A stretch of 64,000 nt of DNA from Paenibacillus sonchi (lineage in GTDB: Bacteria > Bacillota > Bacilli > Paenibacillales > Paenibacillaceae): the NCBI RefSeq assembly GCF_016772475.1, contig NZ_CP068595.1, forward strand, positions 4,154,001-4,218,000, in the 5' to 3' direction. Made by a program: the position numbers and the translations under genes. Positions within the stretch are counted from its first letter, which is position 1; each line of letters starts with the position of its first letter. The notes under the pieces were generated by a model that made no database searches, was not told the DNA's origin, and worked only from the letters and a program-made list of their open reading frames with translations. Positions 29,180-38,085 of the stretch are shown in pieces.

Positions 29180-29455
29180 ATGCAAAAAACATTCAGAATT
29201 ATTGACGAAGACGGAATTCACGCACGCCCGGCAACAGCGCTGGTAAATACAGCAACTAAATTCAAAGGCACTGAATCCTTTGCAGAAGCCAAAGGTAAAA
29301 AAGTAACGCTTAAATCCATTCTCGGCGTATTGTCTTTGGGTCTTGAAGCCGGCGATACACTGACTCTGATTACAGAAGGCAGTGAAGAAGCTGAAGCCCT
29401 GAGCGCACTTCAGGAAGTTATGGTTAAAGAAGGGCTGGGAGAGCTGCATGAGTAA
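29180..29455 (+). CDS. ptsH: Phosphocarrier protein HPr
   Basis: This 91-residue HPr passes phosphate from enzyme I to sugar permeases. The active-site His is in GIHARPAT (His14 here) and the regulatory Ser46 is in [10 protein letters not shown], the HPr kinase target used in CcpA-linked catabolite repression. The ATG at 29180 was chosen because it gives the usual family start. An in-frame TTG at 29168 is less likely. It overlaps ptsI by eight bases. Confidence 0.95.
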   Translation: MQKTFRIIDEDGIHARPATALVNTATKFKGTESFAEAKGKKVTLKSILGVLSLGLEAGDTLTLITEGSEEAEALSALQEVMVKEGLGELHE

Positions 29456-31160
29456 AATTTCAGGAATCGCGGCTTCAGCAGGTATTGCCGTAGCCCGTGC
29501 CTTTATCCTGGAACATCCGGACTATACCATTACAAAAACGGCTGCCGCCGACGTGGAAGCAGAGATTGCTAAACTGACAGACGCGCTGGAGAAATCCAAA
29601 GCCGAGCTGCAGAGCATCAAGGAGCGCACGCTTGCTGAGCTGGGGGAGAAGAAAGCGGAGATTTTTGAATCCCATCTGCTGATTCTGGATGATCCCGAGC
29701 TGATCAGTCCGGTAATGGACAAAATCCGCGAGGAAATGGTTAATGCGGACTACGCCTTAAATGAAGTGGCCACACAGTTTATTGAAATGTTCGAAAATAT
29801 GAAAAGTGCGTACCTGCAGGAACGTGCAGCGGATATGCGCGATGTGACCAAACGCGTGCTGAACCACCTGCTTGGTATTCATTATGTCAGCCCTGCCGAG
29901 ATCCGCGAGGAAGTCATCGTGATCGCCCAGGATTTGACGCCTTCCGATACAGCACAGCTGAACCGCAACTTTGTCAAGGGCTTCACTACGAACATCGGCG
30001 GACGCACGTCACACTCGGCCATCATGGCCCGTTCCCTGGAAATCCCGGCGGTAGTCGGGACCAAGAATGTACTGTCTGAAGTCAAGGCAGGGGATCTGGT
30101 GATTGTCGACGGCCTGAGCGGCGATGTGCTGATCAATCCGAGCGACGCTGAAGTTGCGGAGTACAAAGCCAAGCAAGCCGCTTATGATCTGCAAATCGCC
30201 GAGTGGAAAAAGCTCCGCGACGAGCCGACAGTATCGGCAGACGGCAAGCATGTGGAGCTGGCGGCCAACATCGGCACACCTAACGATGTGAACGGTGTGA
30301 TCGATAACGGCGGCGAAGGAGTGGGCCTGTACCGCACTGAGTTCCTGTACATGGGCCGCGACAAGCTGCCTTCCGAGGAAATCCAGTACAATGCTTACCG
30401 CACCGTACTGGAGAACATGAAGGGCAAGCCGGTTGTGGTGCGCACGCTCGATATCGGCGGCGACAAGGAGCTGCCTTACCTGGATCTGCCGAAGGAAATG
30501 AACCCGTTCCTCGGTTTCCGGGCGATCCGCCTTTGTCTGGACCGGCAGGACATTTTCCGCACCCAGCTGCGTGCCTTGCTTAGAGCAAGTGCCCACGGGG
30601 ATCTGCGGATCATGTTCCCGATGATCGCTACGCTTGGCGAATTCCGGGCAGCCCGTGATTTGCTGCTGGAAGAGAAAGCCAAGCTGCGCGAAGAAGGCAA
30701 GGAAGTATCTGACAGCATTCAATTGGGCATTATGGTGGAGATTCCTTCCACGGCGGTCCTGGCCGACCAGTTCGCCAAAGAAGTAGACTTCTTCAGTATC
30801 GGAACCAATGACCTTATCCAATATACAATGGCTGCTGACCGTATGAATGAACAGGTATCTTACCTCTATCAGCCATACAACCCGGCCATTCTGCGCCTGA
30901 TCAAGATTGTGATTGACGCCGCCCATGCGCAAGGCAAATGGACCGGCATGTGCGGTGAGATGGCTGGCGACAGCACAGCTATTCCGCTGCTGCTTGGACT
31001 TGGCCTTGATGAATTCAGCATGAGCGCCACTTCCATCCTGCCGGCACGCAGCCAGATCTCCAAGCTGTCTGCCGCAGAGATGAAGGAAATGGCTGCGAAG
31101 GCGCTGCAGCTTAGCACCGCCGAGGAAGTTGCCGCCCTGGTGCAGAGCAGCGTCCAATAA
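29448..31160 (+). CDS. ptsI: PTS enzyme I
   Basis: This 570-residue phosphoenolpyruvate-protein phosphotransferase starts the PTS phosphate relay. It has the phospho-His motif [21 protein letters not shown], the PEP-binding barrel with [46 protein letters not shown] and the C-terminal Cys of GMCGEMAGD. Full length. It overlaps ptsH by eight bases and ends at a strong terminator. Confidence 0.98.
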   Translation: MSKISGIAASAGIAVARAFILEHPDYTITKTAAADVEAEIAKLTDALEKSKAELQSIKERTLAELGEKKAEIFESHLLILDDPELISPVMDKIREEMVNADYALNEVATQFIEMFENMKSAYLQERAADMRDVTKRVLNHLLGIHYVSPAEIREEVIVIAQDLTPSDTAQLNRNFVKGFTTNIGGRTSHSAIMARSLEIPAVVGTKNVLSEVKAGDLVIVDGLSGDVLINPSDAEVAEYKAKQAAYDLQIAEWKKLRDEPTVSADGKHVELAANIGTPNDVNGVIDNGGEGVGLYRTEFLYMGRDKLPSEEIQYNAYRTVLENMKGKPVVVRTLDIGGDKELPYLDLPKEMNPFLGFRAIRLCLDRQDIFRTQLRALLRASAHGDLRIMFPMIATLGEFRAARDLLLEEKAKLREEGKEVSDSIQLGIMVEIPSTAVLADQFAKEVDFFSIGTNDLIQYTMAADRMNEQVSYLYQPYNPAILRLIKIVIDAAHAQGKWTGMCGEMAGDSTAIPLLLGLGLDEFSMSATSILPARSQISKLSAAEMKEMAAKALQLSTAEEVAALVQSSVQ

Positions 31161-31217
31161 TTACTGCTTCAGGAATTACTCCGTTTGATCCGCAAGTCAC
31201 TTTTCCAACTACTTTAT

Positions 31218-31247
31218 GCCGGCCTCCTTCGGGAGGCCGGTTTTTTT
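31218..31247 (+). terminator. ptsHI terminator
   Basis: GCCGGCCTCC TTC GGGAGGCCGG stem with a T7 tail. Confidence 0.95.
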
Positions 31248-31317
31248 GTGCGGCTGCTTGGGTATTAGAGACCGAATGGCTGGAAGCACGATGCCGAAGT
31301 GAATTTAGTAGTGCAAT

Positions 31318-31364
31318 GTCCGAAACCTGCGCACCAAAGTGTTATATAAACGTGACGCGTTACA
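31318..31364 (+). promoter_or_regulatory. Conserved upstream block of secreted paralogue 1
   Basis: GTCCGAAAC, ten bases, AAGTGTTATATAAA, then GTGACGCGTTACA. The same blocks at the same spacing lie before paralogue 2 (32421-32466), where the last block is the perfect palindrome TGTAACGCGTTACA. GAAAC resembles an ECF -35 box, but its 14-base distance to GTTATA is shorter than the usual ECF spacing. Confidence 0.5.
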
Positions 31365-31429
31365 ACAACTGTTGGTCAGTCAGAATGTTTATAATTCCGT
31401 AATTGGGCAAAGCCCGGAAGGAGAATGAG

Positions 31430-32224
31430 ATGAAATTTCAAAAAATAGCAATTGCGATGACCAGTCTGGCGCTGCTATTCGGTTTCACCTATGATACCGC
31501 AGGCACAGCGCAGGCAGAGACTTATGTCAAAGGCAAAACCGGTCTCTACAAACCCAGCAAGAAGCAATTGGCGGAGAAGAAGGAGCTGGACAAACGGGTA
31601 GAGGCCATTCGGGCACAGGTGAGGGCGCCGGGAGAAATCGATTATGTCATTGTGAAAAATATGACCATAAATTTACCGGAAGGTTTTGATGATTGGAGTA
31701 TCTTTGAATACAATGAAGGAATCAAAAATTATGATGAATATTTGAAAAAAAGCAAGGCTCTCCAAATTCCTCGACTGGAGCTTGCGGAAGTTCCGGAGGG
31801 GTATCAATTTACAGGTGCCTCCATCTACACCAGTAGACCCCCGCTATCGTCAGCGGAAGATAAGAAGATTAGCAGCCAATTGCTTGCCGAATACAAGGCA
31901 GCTGGCAAAAACTTTTATACGAAAAGAATATCGTTTAAAAATCGTACCGGCGTAAGTCTTTCCTACAAAAAAGGAAAATCTGGTTTCTTTGTGAGCATTG
32001 TCCCCACGTTTACAGAGCCATCGAATATGAAGGCAAAGACTATGAAGAAGGATAAATTGACCATAGCCGGTCAGGAAGTGACGTATACGGAAGAAGGCGA
32101 TTATCTGCGTCTGCAATGGGATGACAAGGATGCAAAATTCACTCACACTGTAGGGAGCAATAACAATGGCTTGACCAAGGAAGAACTGAAAGCCATAGCC
32201 AAGCAATTGATCGCTGCGCAGTAA
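31430..32224 (+). CDS. Secreted protein with DUF4367-like domain, paralogue 1
   Basis: This 264-residue protein has a cleavable signal peptide (positively charged MKFQK, then IAIAMTSLALLFGF, Ala-rich cleavage near AQAET). After a charged helical segment comes EVPEGYQFTGASIY, then a beta-rich region, then LQWDDKDAKFTHTVGSNNN and LTKEELKAIAKQLIAA. This layout (P-x-G-Y start, W-x-D centre, L-S/T-K-E-E-L-x-x-I-A end) resembles DUF4367 domains, which form the outer part of some anti-sigma factors. The anti-sigma protein at 34028 has the same layout. AAGGAGAATGAG precedes the ATG at 31430. Function unknown; it may bind or buffer the signal sensed by the anti-sigma factor. Confidence 0.75.
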   Translation: MKFQKIAIAMTSLALLFGFTYDTAGTAQAETYVKGKTGLYKPSKKQLAEKKELDKRVEAIRAQVRAPGEIDYVIVKNMTINLPEGFDDWSIFEYNEGIKNYDEYLKKSKALQIPRLELAEVPEGYQFTGASIYTSRPPLSSAEDKKISSQLLAEYKAAGKNFYTKRISFKNRTGVSLSYKKGKSGFFVSIVPTFTEPSNMKAKTMKKDKLTIAGQEVTYTEEGDYLRLQWDDKDAKFTHTVGSNNNGLTKEELKAIAKQLIAAQ

Positions 32225-32420
32225 GTTAATTCATGGACTTTGGGTTCGACGGGTTCTTCCAATATTTCTACGAGAAGCAGGTGCCTCCTTATAAGGACGT
32301 CACCTGTTTCTTCATGTATGAGCACTTTTCGAAAATCCCCCAAGCGTCATTCAAACTCTATCTCTCGCCATTAAGGTTTTGTTCAGTAGCGAATGATCGC
32401 TTGCAGAATTTTGACAACAT

Positions 32421-32466
32421 GTCCGAAACACACAGACTGAAGTGTTATATAAATGTAACGCGTTAC
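32421..32466 (+). promoter_or_regulatory. Conserved upstream block of secreted paralogue 2
   Basis: GTCCGAAAC, ten bases, AAGTGTTATATAAA, then the 14-base perfect palindrome TGTAACGCGTTACA (32453-32466). The palindrome does not fit the CcpA cre consensus because its central bases are GC and not CG. Confidence 0.5.
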
Positions 32467-32533
32467 AGACAATTGTACATCATTCAGGATGGTTCCAAAT
32501 TATGCCGAGGGCAAAGCCCGGAAGGAGAATAAG

Positions 32534-33354
32534 ATGAAATTTCAAAAAACAGCGATTGCGTTGACAAGTCTGGCTCTACTGTTGGGAGCTGGCGGCACAG
32601 CGATGGCGGCGACACCTGTTTTTGGGGAAACCGGTCTTTATCCCCCAGCAAGCAGCAACTCCAGGAGCATAAAGAGATAATAAAACAGGCGGAGGCGATA
32701 CAACAGAAAAAGAGACAACTAGGGGAAATTGAATATATCTATATCAAAAACATGACCCAAAATCTGCCGGAAGGTTTTGACTATGTGATAGGGGAGGGGG
32801 GTTATGAGGCGTTTAAGGATTATGCTGCACTTATGGAGCGAGCCGAAAGTTTGGGTGTCCCTCAGCCGAAGGGATTGATTGTGCCCGAAGGCTATCAATT
32901 TACTGGCGGCGCCATACAAACGCATGTGCCCCAATCTTGGTCAGCGGAGAACGAGAAGGTATTAAAACAACTAAGGGTTAAAGCAGCCGCAGCGGGAAAA
33001 AAATTCTATACAGAAAAAACTACGCAAGAAAAACGTAAGGATATCAGGATGTCATACGCAAAAGGGAAAACTCAATTGAGTATAGCTATTGAACATACCG
33101 ATGTGCAAAGTCCAAATGTAGAAATTATGGATGATCCGAAGTCAGAGAAACCGGGGGAGTTGACCATAGCCGGCCAGAAAGTGACCTATACGGGAGGGGC
33201 CTCGCTTCCGAAAGGAAGTTTTCCGGCGACCCAGCACTATGTGCGCTGGAACGACAAAGATGCGAACCTCAGTTATCGGGTTTGGGCCCGTGACAATGGT
33301 TTAAGCAAACAAGATTTGATAGCATTAGCCGAGCAATTGATAAATGCACAATAA
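32534..33354 (+). pseudogene. Secreted protein with DUF4367-like domain, paralogue 2, one frameshift
   Basis: With one base restored this is a 273-residue paralogue of the gene at 31430. It shares the signal peptide (MKFQKTAIALTSLALLLGA), IVPEGYQFTGGAIQ, LTIAGQKVTYTGG, RWNDKDANLSYRV and LSKQDLIALAEQLINAQ. The frame breaks in the C run at 32642-32646: CTT TAT CCC CCA GCA should continue P-S-K-Q-Q-L-Q-E-H, so one C is missing. The downstream part keeps a clean frame and clear similarity to paralogue 1. AAGGAGAATAAG precedes the ATG. The pair arose by tandem duplication that included the promoter region. Confidence 0.75.
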
Positions 33355-33489
33355 GCTATCTGAATAAAAGAGAGTAAGAAATAGAAGAAAGGGGTGGGTA
33401 TGCAGCAATTGTAAAAATTGTTGCTCTGCCCTTTCTTGTATTGTAAACAAGCTGCAATTGTTGTATTGGTAGCTACAGGGAGTGAGCCC

Positions 33490-34077
33490 GTGGAAGCAAT
33501 CGAAGAGACCATTAGACGAATACAATCCGGAGAGATCTACCTGTTTGCAAATATTGTAAATGAGTACCAGCAACGGATCTATATATACTGCCTACGGTTG
33601 TTACGCAACGAAGATGAGGCCGAGGATGCAGTCCAGGACATTATGCTAAAAGTTTTTGAGAAAATAAAATCTTATCATCCTAAGGTTACATTCACATCAT
33701 GGATGTATAAAGTGGCTTATAACCATTGTTTGAACCTGCTTCGCAAGCGTCGTATCCGGCAGCAATTCAACTGGTTGTTCAGGCAAGAAGTTACCGCAGA
33801 GAGTGCCGAGCAGAGCGTAGTAAAGAAGATGGTCAGCGAACCGGTCGCTGATGCCTTGAGCATGTTGACGACGGAGGAACGTAATCTGCTCATTTTGCGT
33901 GTTTTTGAAGAAAAAACATTCGAAGAAATTGGTGAGATTCTCGGCAAAAGTATGGATGCTGTCACGAAGAAGTATGGGCGTGTCAGACAGAAAATGAAGA
34001 ACACAATGGAGATCAGGGGGGAGAGCCATGCCCGAAAGTCGATTAACCTTGGCGGAGCAGCGCCTAAAGAAATATGA
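33490..34077 (+). CDS. ECF-type RNA polymerase sigma factor
   Basis: This 195-residue sigma-70-family protein has region 2 (LFANIVNEYQQRIYIYCLRLLRNEDEAEDAVQDIMLKVFEKI...FTSWMYKVAYNHCLNLLRK) and region 4 (DALSMLTTEERNLLILRVFEEKTFEEIGEILGKSMDAV), and lacks regions 1 and 3. A GTG at 33490 follows GGGAGTGAGCCC. The frame stays open upstream to 33418 without a site. It overlaps the anti-sigma gene by 50 bases, a normal arrangement for an ECF sigma and its regulator. Its targets may include the two secreted paralogues upstream (inference). Confidence 0.9.
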   Translation: MEAIEETIRRIQSGEIYLFANIVNEYQQRIYIYCLRLLRNEDEAEDAVQDIMLKVFEKIKSYHPKVTFTSWMYKVAYNHCLNLLRKRRIRQQFNWLFRQEVTAESAEQSVVKKMVSEPVADALSMLTTEERNLLILRVFEEKTFEEIGEILGKSMDAVTKKYGRVRQKMKNTMEIRGESHARKSINLGGAAPKEI

Positions 34078-35170
34078 CAATGCCGTTGGGGCAAAAACTA
34101 TCAATGTCCACGCATCCGTAATGGAAGTTATCGAGCAAAAATACGGCAGCCTTAGAGATGAACATCGGATGGGAAAGAATGGAATAGTGAATGATTACAT
34201 GCCGGACACCATGCAAAAAGTAGGAGAAACGGTGGTGGTGATATCTCCCTCCAAACGCAGTGTACTAAAGAAACGGGGGCTGGCCTATGCTGCGCCCTTT
34301 CTATTGCTCTTGTCTTTGGCTGTTGGATACCTGCAAGACAGTCAAAGCGAAATGAAGCAGAAGGGAGACATTCATTATACAGTAATAGCCTATGAGCCTC
34401 TGGTTGATCCTGTGTCGGGTTTCCGCTTTAGTATGAAAGAAAAGCCGGAAGGAGTACCGCAGGAACCGCTGAGTACCGAGGAGAAAATACGTAATGAGAA
34501 GAACAAGCTAGCTGTTGCATTTTTGGACAAGCAGCTGCTCCCAGGGGAAAAGGCCAGTTTTGTGATTAGGACGAAAGCTGCGGTTAACGGGGAAGACGTG
34601 GTCTTCACCCACTCCGTTCCTTTTCGCTATGAAGACTATCCTGCATATTTGTCCAAGCAAGCGGAAATGGCCACTCCAATGCTGGAGCAGCCTGATTATT
34701 TGCCAAATGGGTTTTCTTTCAAGGAAGGCTTCTTCTACCCTTATTCCTCAGGCACTGCAAATGTAGACTCGTCCAAGAAAAGGGTCCAGAAACTCGATGC
34801 ATTTACAGCTCGGGATTTGGGAGACGGGTATGAACTAAAATGGAAAAAAGGAAGTGAATTTAATGAACAGGCTTACTCTATTTTAACGTATGCAGACGGC
34901 AACCAGTTAGTAACGATTAGAGCAGATCGGGTAGAAGGTCGCAGGAAAATCGAACATCAGAGATTGGGCCATTCTGTAGTTGAAACAATACAAATGGAGG
35001 GTAGAAAACTGCTCTACACGAAGAGTGCAAGCAACAGTTGGTGGGACTATAGACATAGCCTGTATTGGCTGGAACCGAAGTCCGGCACGTATTACAGTCT
35101 GTCCGATAATAGAAACAGCAAGTTGTCAAAAGAAGAAATGCTCAAGATCGCGGCCAGTATGTTTAAATAG
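34028..35170 (+). CDS. Membrane anti-sigma factor with extracytoplasmic DUF4367-like domain
   Basis: This 380-residue protein has a cytoplasmic N-terminal part of about 80 residues, expected to hold the sigma factor. One membrane helix follows (about residues 84-101, GLAYAAPFLLLLSLAVGYL), then a large outer domain. The outer domain has an immunoglobulin-like middle part (residues 115-205) and a DUF4367-like end: PDYLPNGFSFKEGFFY, YELKWKKGS, LYWLEPKSGTYYSLSDN and LSKEEMLKIAASMFK. The same end motif appears in both secreted proteins upstream. It overlaps the sigma gene by 50 bases. I see no classic HxxxCxxC zinc anti-sigma motif. Confidence 0.8.
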   Translation: MPESRLTLAEQRLKKYDNAVGAKTINVHASVMEVIEQKYGSLRDEHRMGKNGIVNDYMPDTMQKVGETVVVISPSKRSVLKKRGLAYAAPFLLLLSLAVGYLQDSQSEMKQKGDIHYTVIAYEPLVDPVSGFRFSMKEKPEGVPQEPLSTEEKIRNEKNKLAVAFLDKQLLPGEKASFVIRTKAAVNGEDVVFTHSVPFRYEDYPAYLSKQAEMATPMLEQPDYLPNGFSFKEGFFYPYSSGTANVDSSKKRVQKLDAFTARDLGDGYELKWKKGSEFNEQAYSILTYADGNQLVTIRADRVEGRRKIEHQRLGHSVVETIQMEGRKLLYTKSASNSWWDYRHSLYWLEPKSGTYYSLSDNRNSKLSKEEMLKIAASMFK

Positions 35171-35545
35171 TTGCCTCATTGAACCTGGAAAGGAGTGATT
35201 CCATAGCTGTCAAAGGCTTTGGGATAACTCTTTTTTTGTGTTTTATTCCTCCGAGGGATACAGTGTTGAACGTGCATCTCTTGAAAAAAGCGGCTTTTAC
35301 GTTATAAGATTAACTGGACTGCATTTCGCGTCGATATATAGAGTAGGCAAAAGGGTCTGCGGGAACCCAAGCCTGTGAACATGTTGTGACATATTATAGG
35401 ATAAGCAGAAAAAGCCAATTCTCTGCCGGCTCGTAGTTTGCTGCAGGGGGCGCCGGACTGCGCTGCAAGGTTTATTCTAGTACGAAGTGGAAATATATGG
35501 ACTTATCGGCCCGCGGGTTTGGATCAGGAGCAGTAGGGATGGTGA
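35171..35545. other. Spacer before the pullulanase gene
   Basis: No gene or repeat recognised. A T7 run at about 35230 after a weak dyad may end the sigma/anti-sigma transcript. Confidence 0.4.
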
Positions 35546-37949
35546 ATGGAAATGAACAGCCATATTATAAATGCGGAATTATTGGAAGAGATGTATGAAG
35601 GTAAGGATTTGGGGCTGAGCTATGCAGCTGACGGCGTGGTGTTCAAAATATGGGCGCCAACAGCGTTCACCGTGTCCCTCGTGCTGTACAAGACCGGTGG
35701 CAGCGCGGTTGCGTACGGCCGAGAACAGGCGGCCCGCGACAGCGGCCGGATCGTGAACATGCAGCGTCAGGAGGGGGGATCTGGCAGGCCCGTCTCCATG
35801 AAGATCTGAAGGGCATGTATTACATGTATCGTGCCGTATTTGAAGACGGCACGCTTAATGAAGCCGCAGATCCTTACGCCAAGGCGGTGTCGGCAAACGG
35901 TGTACGCTCGGCCATTGTGGATCTGCAGGACACTGACCCGGAAGGCTGGGACCGGGATGTATCCCGGCCTTGCCGCATCCCGCCGATGCTGTGATTTATG
36001 AGCTGCATGTGCGGGACTTCTCGGCGGCTGCGGACTCGGGCATGCGGTACAAGGGCAAATTCAAGGCTTTCACTGAATTCGGGCTGACAAATTCCGCAGG
36101 GCAAGCTATTGGGATTGATCATTTGGCTGAGCTGGGCATCACCCATGTACATCTGATGCCGGTAGCCGATTTTCAGACCGTAAACGAACTCGGAGTGAAC
36201 AGCGAACGGTCTGCCGAGCCTTTTTTTACCGAATATAACTGGGGATATGATCCGCAGCACTATAACGTGCCGGAGGGGTCTTACAGCACCAACGCGTCTG
36301 ATCCAGGCACCCGTATCCGTGAAATGAAGGAAATGGTGCAGGCGCTGCACAGTAAGGGCATATCTGTGATTATGGATGTCGTATACAACCATACCTATTC
36401 TGTGGAAAAAGGGCCTTTTCAGCCGCTGGTGCCGGACTATTTCTACCGGCATGACTATACTGGCAGACTCTCCAACGGCTCCGGTGTCGGCAACGAGCTG
36501 GCTACGGAACGTCCGATGGTACGCAAATATATCAAGGATTCATTGGCCTACTGGGCTTCTGAATATCACATCGACGGCTTCCGTTTTGATCTTATGGGAC
36601 TGATGGACAGTGTGACCATGCGTGAAATTGCGGAAGAGCTGCGGCTGGAGGTTAACTCCGATCTTCTGCTCTATGGTGAACCGTGGACCGGAGGCGACTC
36701 TCCGCTGGCAACCAAAACTCTTAAGGGTGTGCAAAAAGGCAAGGGTTATGCCGTCTTCAATGACAATTTCCGTTCTGCGATCAAAGGCGACAGCGACGGC
36801 TGGGGCAAAGGGTTCGCAACCGGAGAGTATGGCAAGGAAGGTGCGGTTGCTTCCGGAATCAAAGGAGCGATTCATGAATTCACCGACTCCCCGGTGGAGA
36901 CGGTGAATTATGTTACCGCCCACGACAATCTGAATTTGTGGGATAAGGTGCTTGCCACCCAAGGGCTGCGCCAGGCAGCAAGGCTGCCTGAACTGGAAAA
37001 TGGGCGGCTGAAGTACGGAGGCTCCGTGGAAGCGGCGGTTGCCGCAGCTGATCCTTACATTGGGATTGATCCGGATGACATTCTCGGCAATGAGACGGTG
37101 CGCCGGACACTGCTGGCCAACGGGATTATCCTGACCTCGCAGGGGATTCCATTTCTGCAGGCCGGTGATGAACTCCTCCGCAGCAAGTATGGTGACCACA
37201 ACAGCTACCGCAGTCCCGATGCGGTTAATGCCATCCGCTGGGAGAACAAGGATAAGTTCCTCCCTGTTTTTGAGTATTATAAAGGGCTGATTGCGCTGCG
37301 CAGCGGGCATCCGGCCTTCCGGCTGCATGGACGACAGGAAATTGAGCGTTCTCTGGAATTCCTTCGCTGTGACGGCGGAGTCGTAGCTTATCTGCTGAAG
37401 AATAACGCAGGCGGTGACGTCTGGAATAATATCGTGGTGATCTTTAATGCCAATCCCGGACCAGTCAGCCAAAGGCTTCCTGAAACGGACAGCTGCTGGA
37501 ATATTGTCGTTGACCATACCGCTGCCAGGGCCGATGCCTTCCGCAGTGTCCAGGACCCGGAGGTACAGATCGAAGGGTTGTCCATGATGGTACTCTACGA
37601 TAAATACGGCCAGCCTGAGCCAAGGTCCAAGATGGTTGAAATCCGTTATGAACGTCCGGATGGCGATTATCGGGGCTGGAATCTATGGGTATGGGGTACA
37701 GGCATTCAGGATGGACAACATGATTTCCGGCAGATGGAAGACGGTGGTGCGGTGGCGCGGATCGAAGTGCTCCCGGAGACTTCGTCGGTAGGCTATATTC
37801 TCCGGCTGAATGACTGGGAAGAGAAAGACGGCGCCGGAGACCGTTTCATCGACTGCTCCGGCAGCAGGGAAAGGGTTAAAGTGACCATCCGCGACCGTAG
37901 GCAGGAGAACAGCGGGGATAAGAATGATCCGCTGCAGATGACCAGTTAG
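35546..37949 (+). pseudogene. Type I pullulanase (GH13), two frameshifts
   Basis: Restored, this is about 801 residues. It splits alpha-1,6 links in branched glucans. An N-terminal CBM48-like domain (VVFKIWAPTAFTVSLVLYKTGG) is followed by the GH13_14 catalytic domain with the type I signature YNWGYDP, then DVVYNHT, GFRFDLMG (nucleophile Asp), YGEPWTGG (acid Glu) and NYVTAHDN. A CBM41/PUD-like domain appears at the C-terminus (IRYERPDGDYRGWNLWVWG). No signal peptide, so it is likely intracellular. Frame break 1 is in the G run 35773-35778 (one G missing: EGG|IWQARLHEDL). Frame break 2 is near 35956-35966 (DV|PALPHPADAVIYELHVRDF, one base missing). Both losses are single bases, so sequencing error is likely. 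Confidence 0.87.
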
Positions 37950-37958
37950 GCTGCAAGC

Positions 37959-38015
37959 AAAGGAGCTGTTCTGTACGGCCTCCCTCTTAGAGGGGGCTGG
38001 CAGAACAGCTCCTTT
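37959..38015. terminator. Bidirectional terminator between pullulanase and GGDEF genes
   Basis: AAAGGAGCTGTTCTG (37959-37973) and CAGAACAGCTCCTTT (38001-38015) form a perfect 15-bp stem, with an inner CCTCCCTCTTAGAGGGGG hairpin. The genes on both sides converge on it. Confidence 0.9.
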
Positions 38016-38085
38016 GTAATATTTTAGGGTTTCTCTACGCCATGCACCTGAGCAGACTTCAGGTAAGGCCTGGTGTGGGGAAAGT

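Noticed and set aside
32453..32466. CcpA cre site
   Set aside because: TGTAACGCGTTACA has GC where the cre centre needs CG, so it does not fit TGWAANCGNTNWCA.
35546..35994. Programmed frameshifting in the pullulanase gene
   Set aside because: No slippery heptamer followed by a pseudoknot is evident, two separate shifts would be needed, and similar single-base losses occur in many unrelated genes here.
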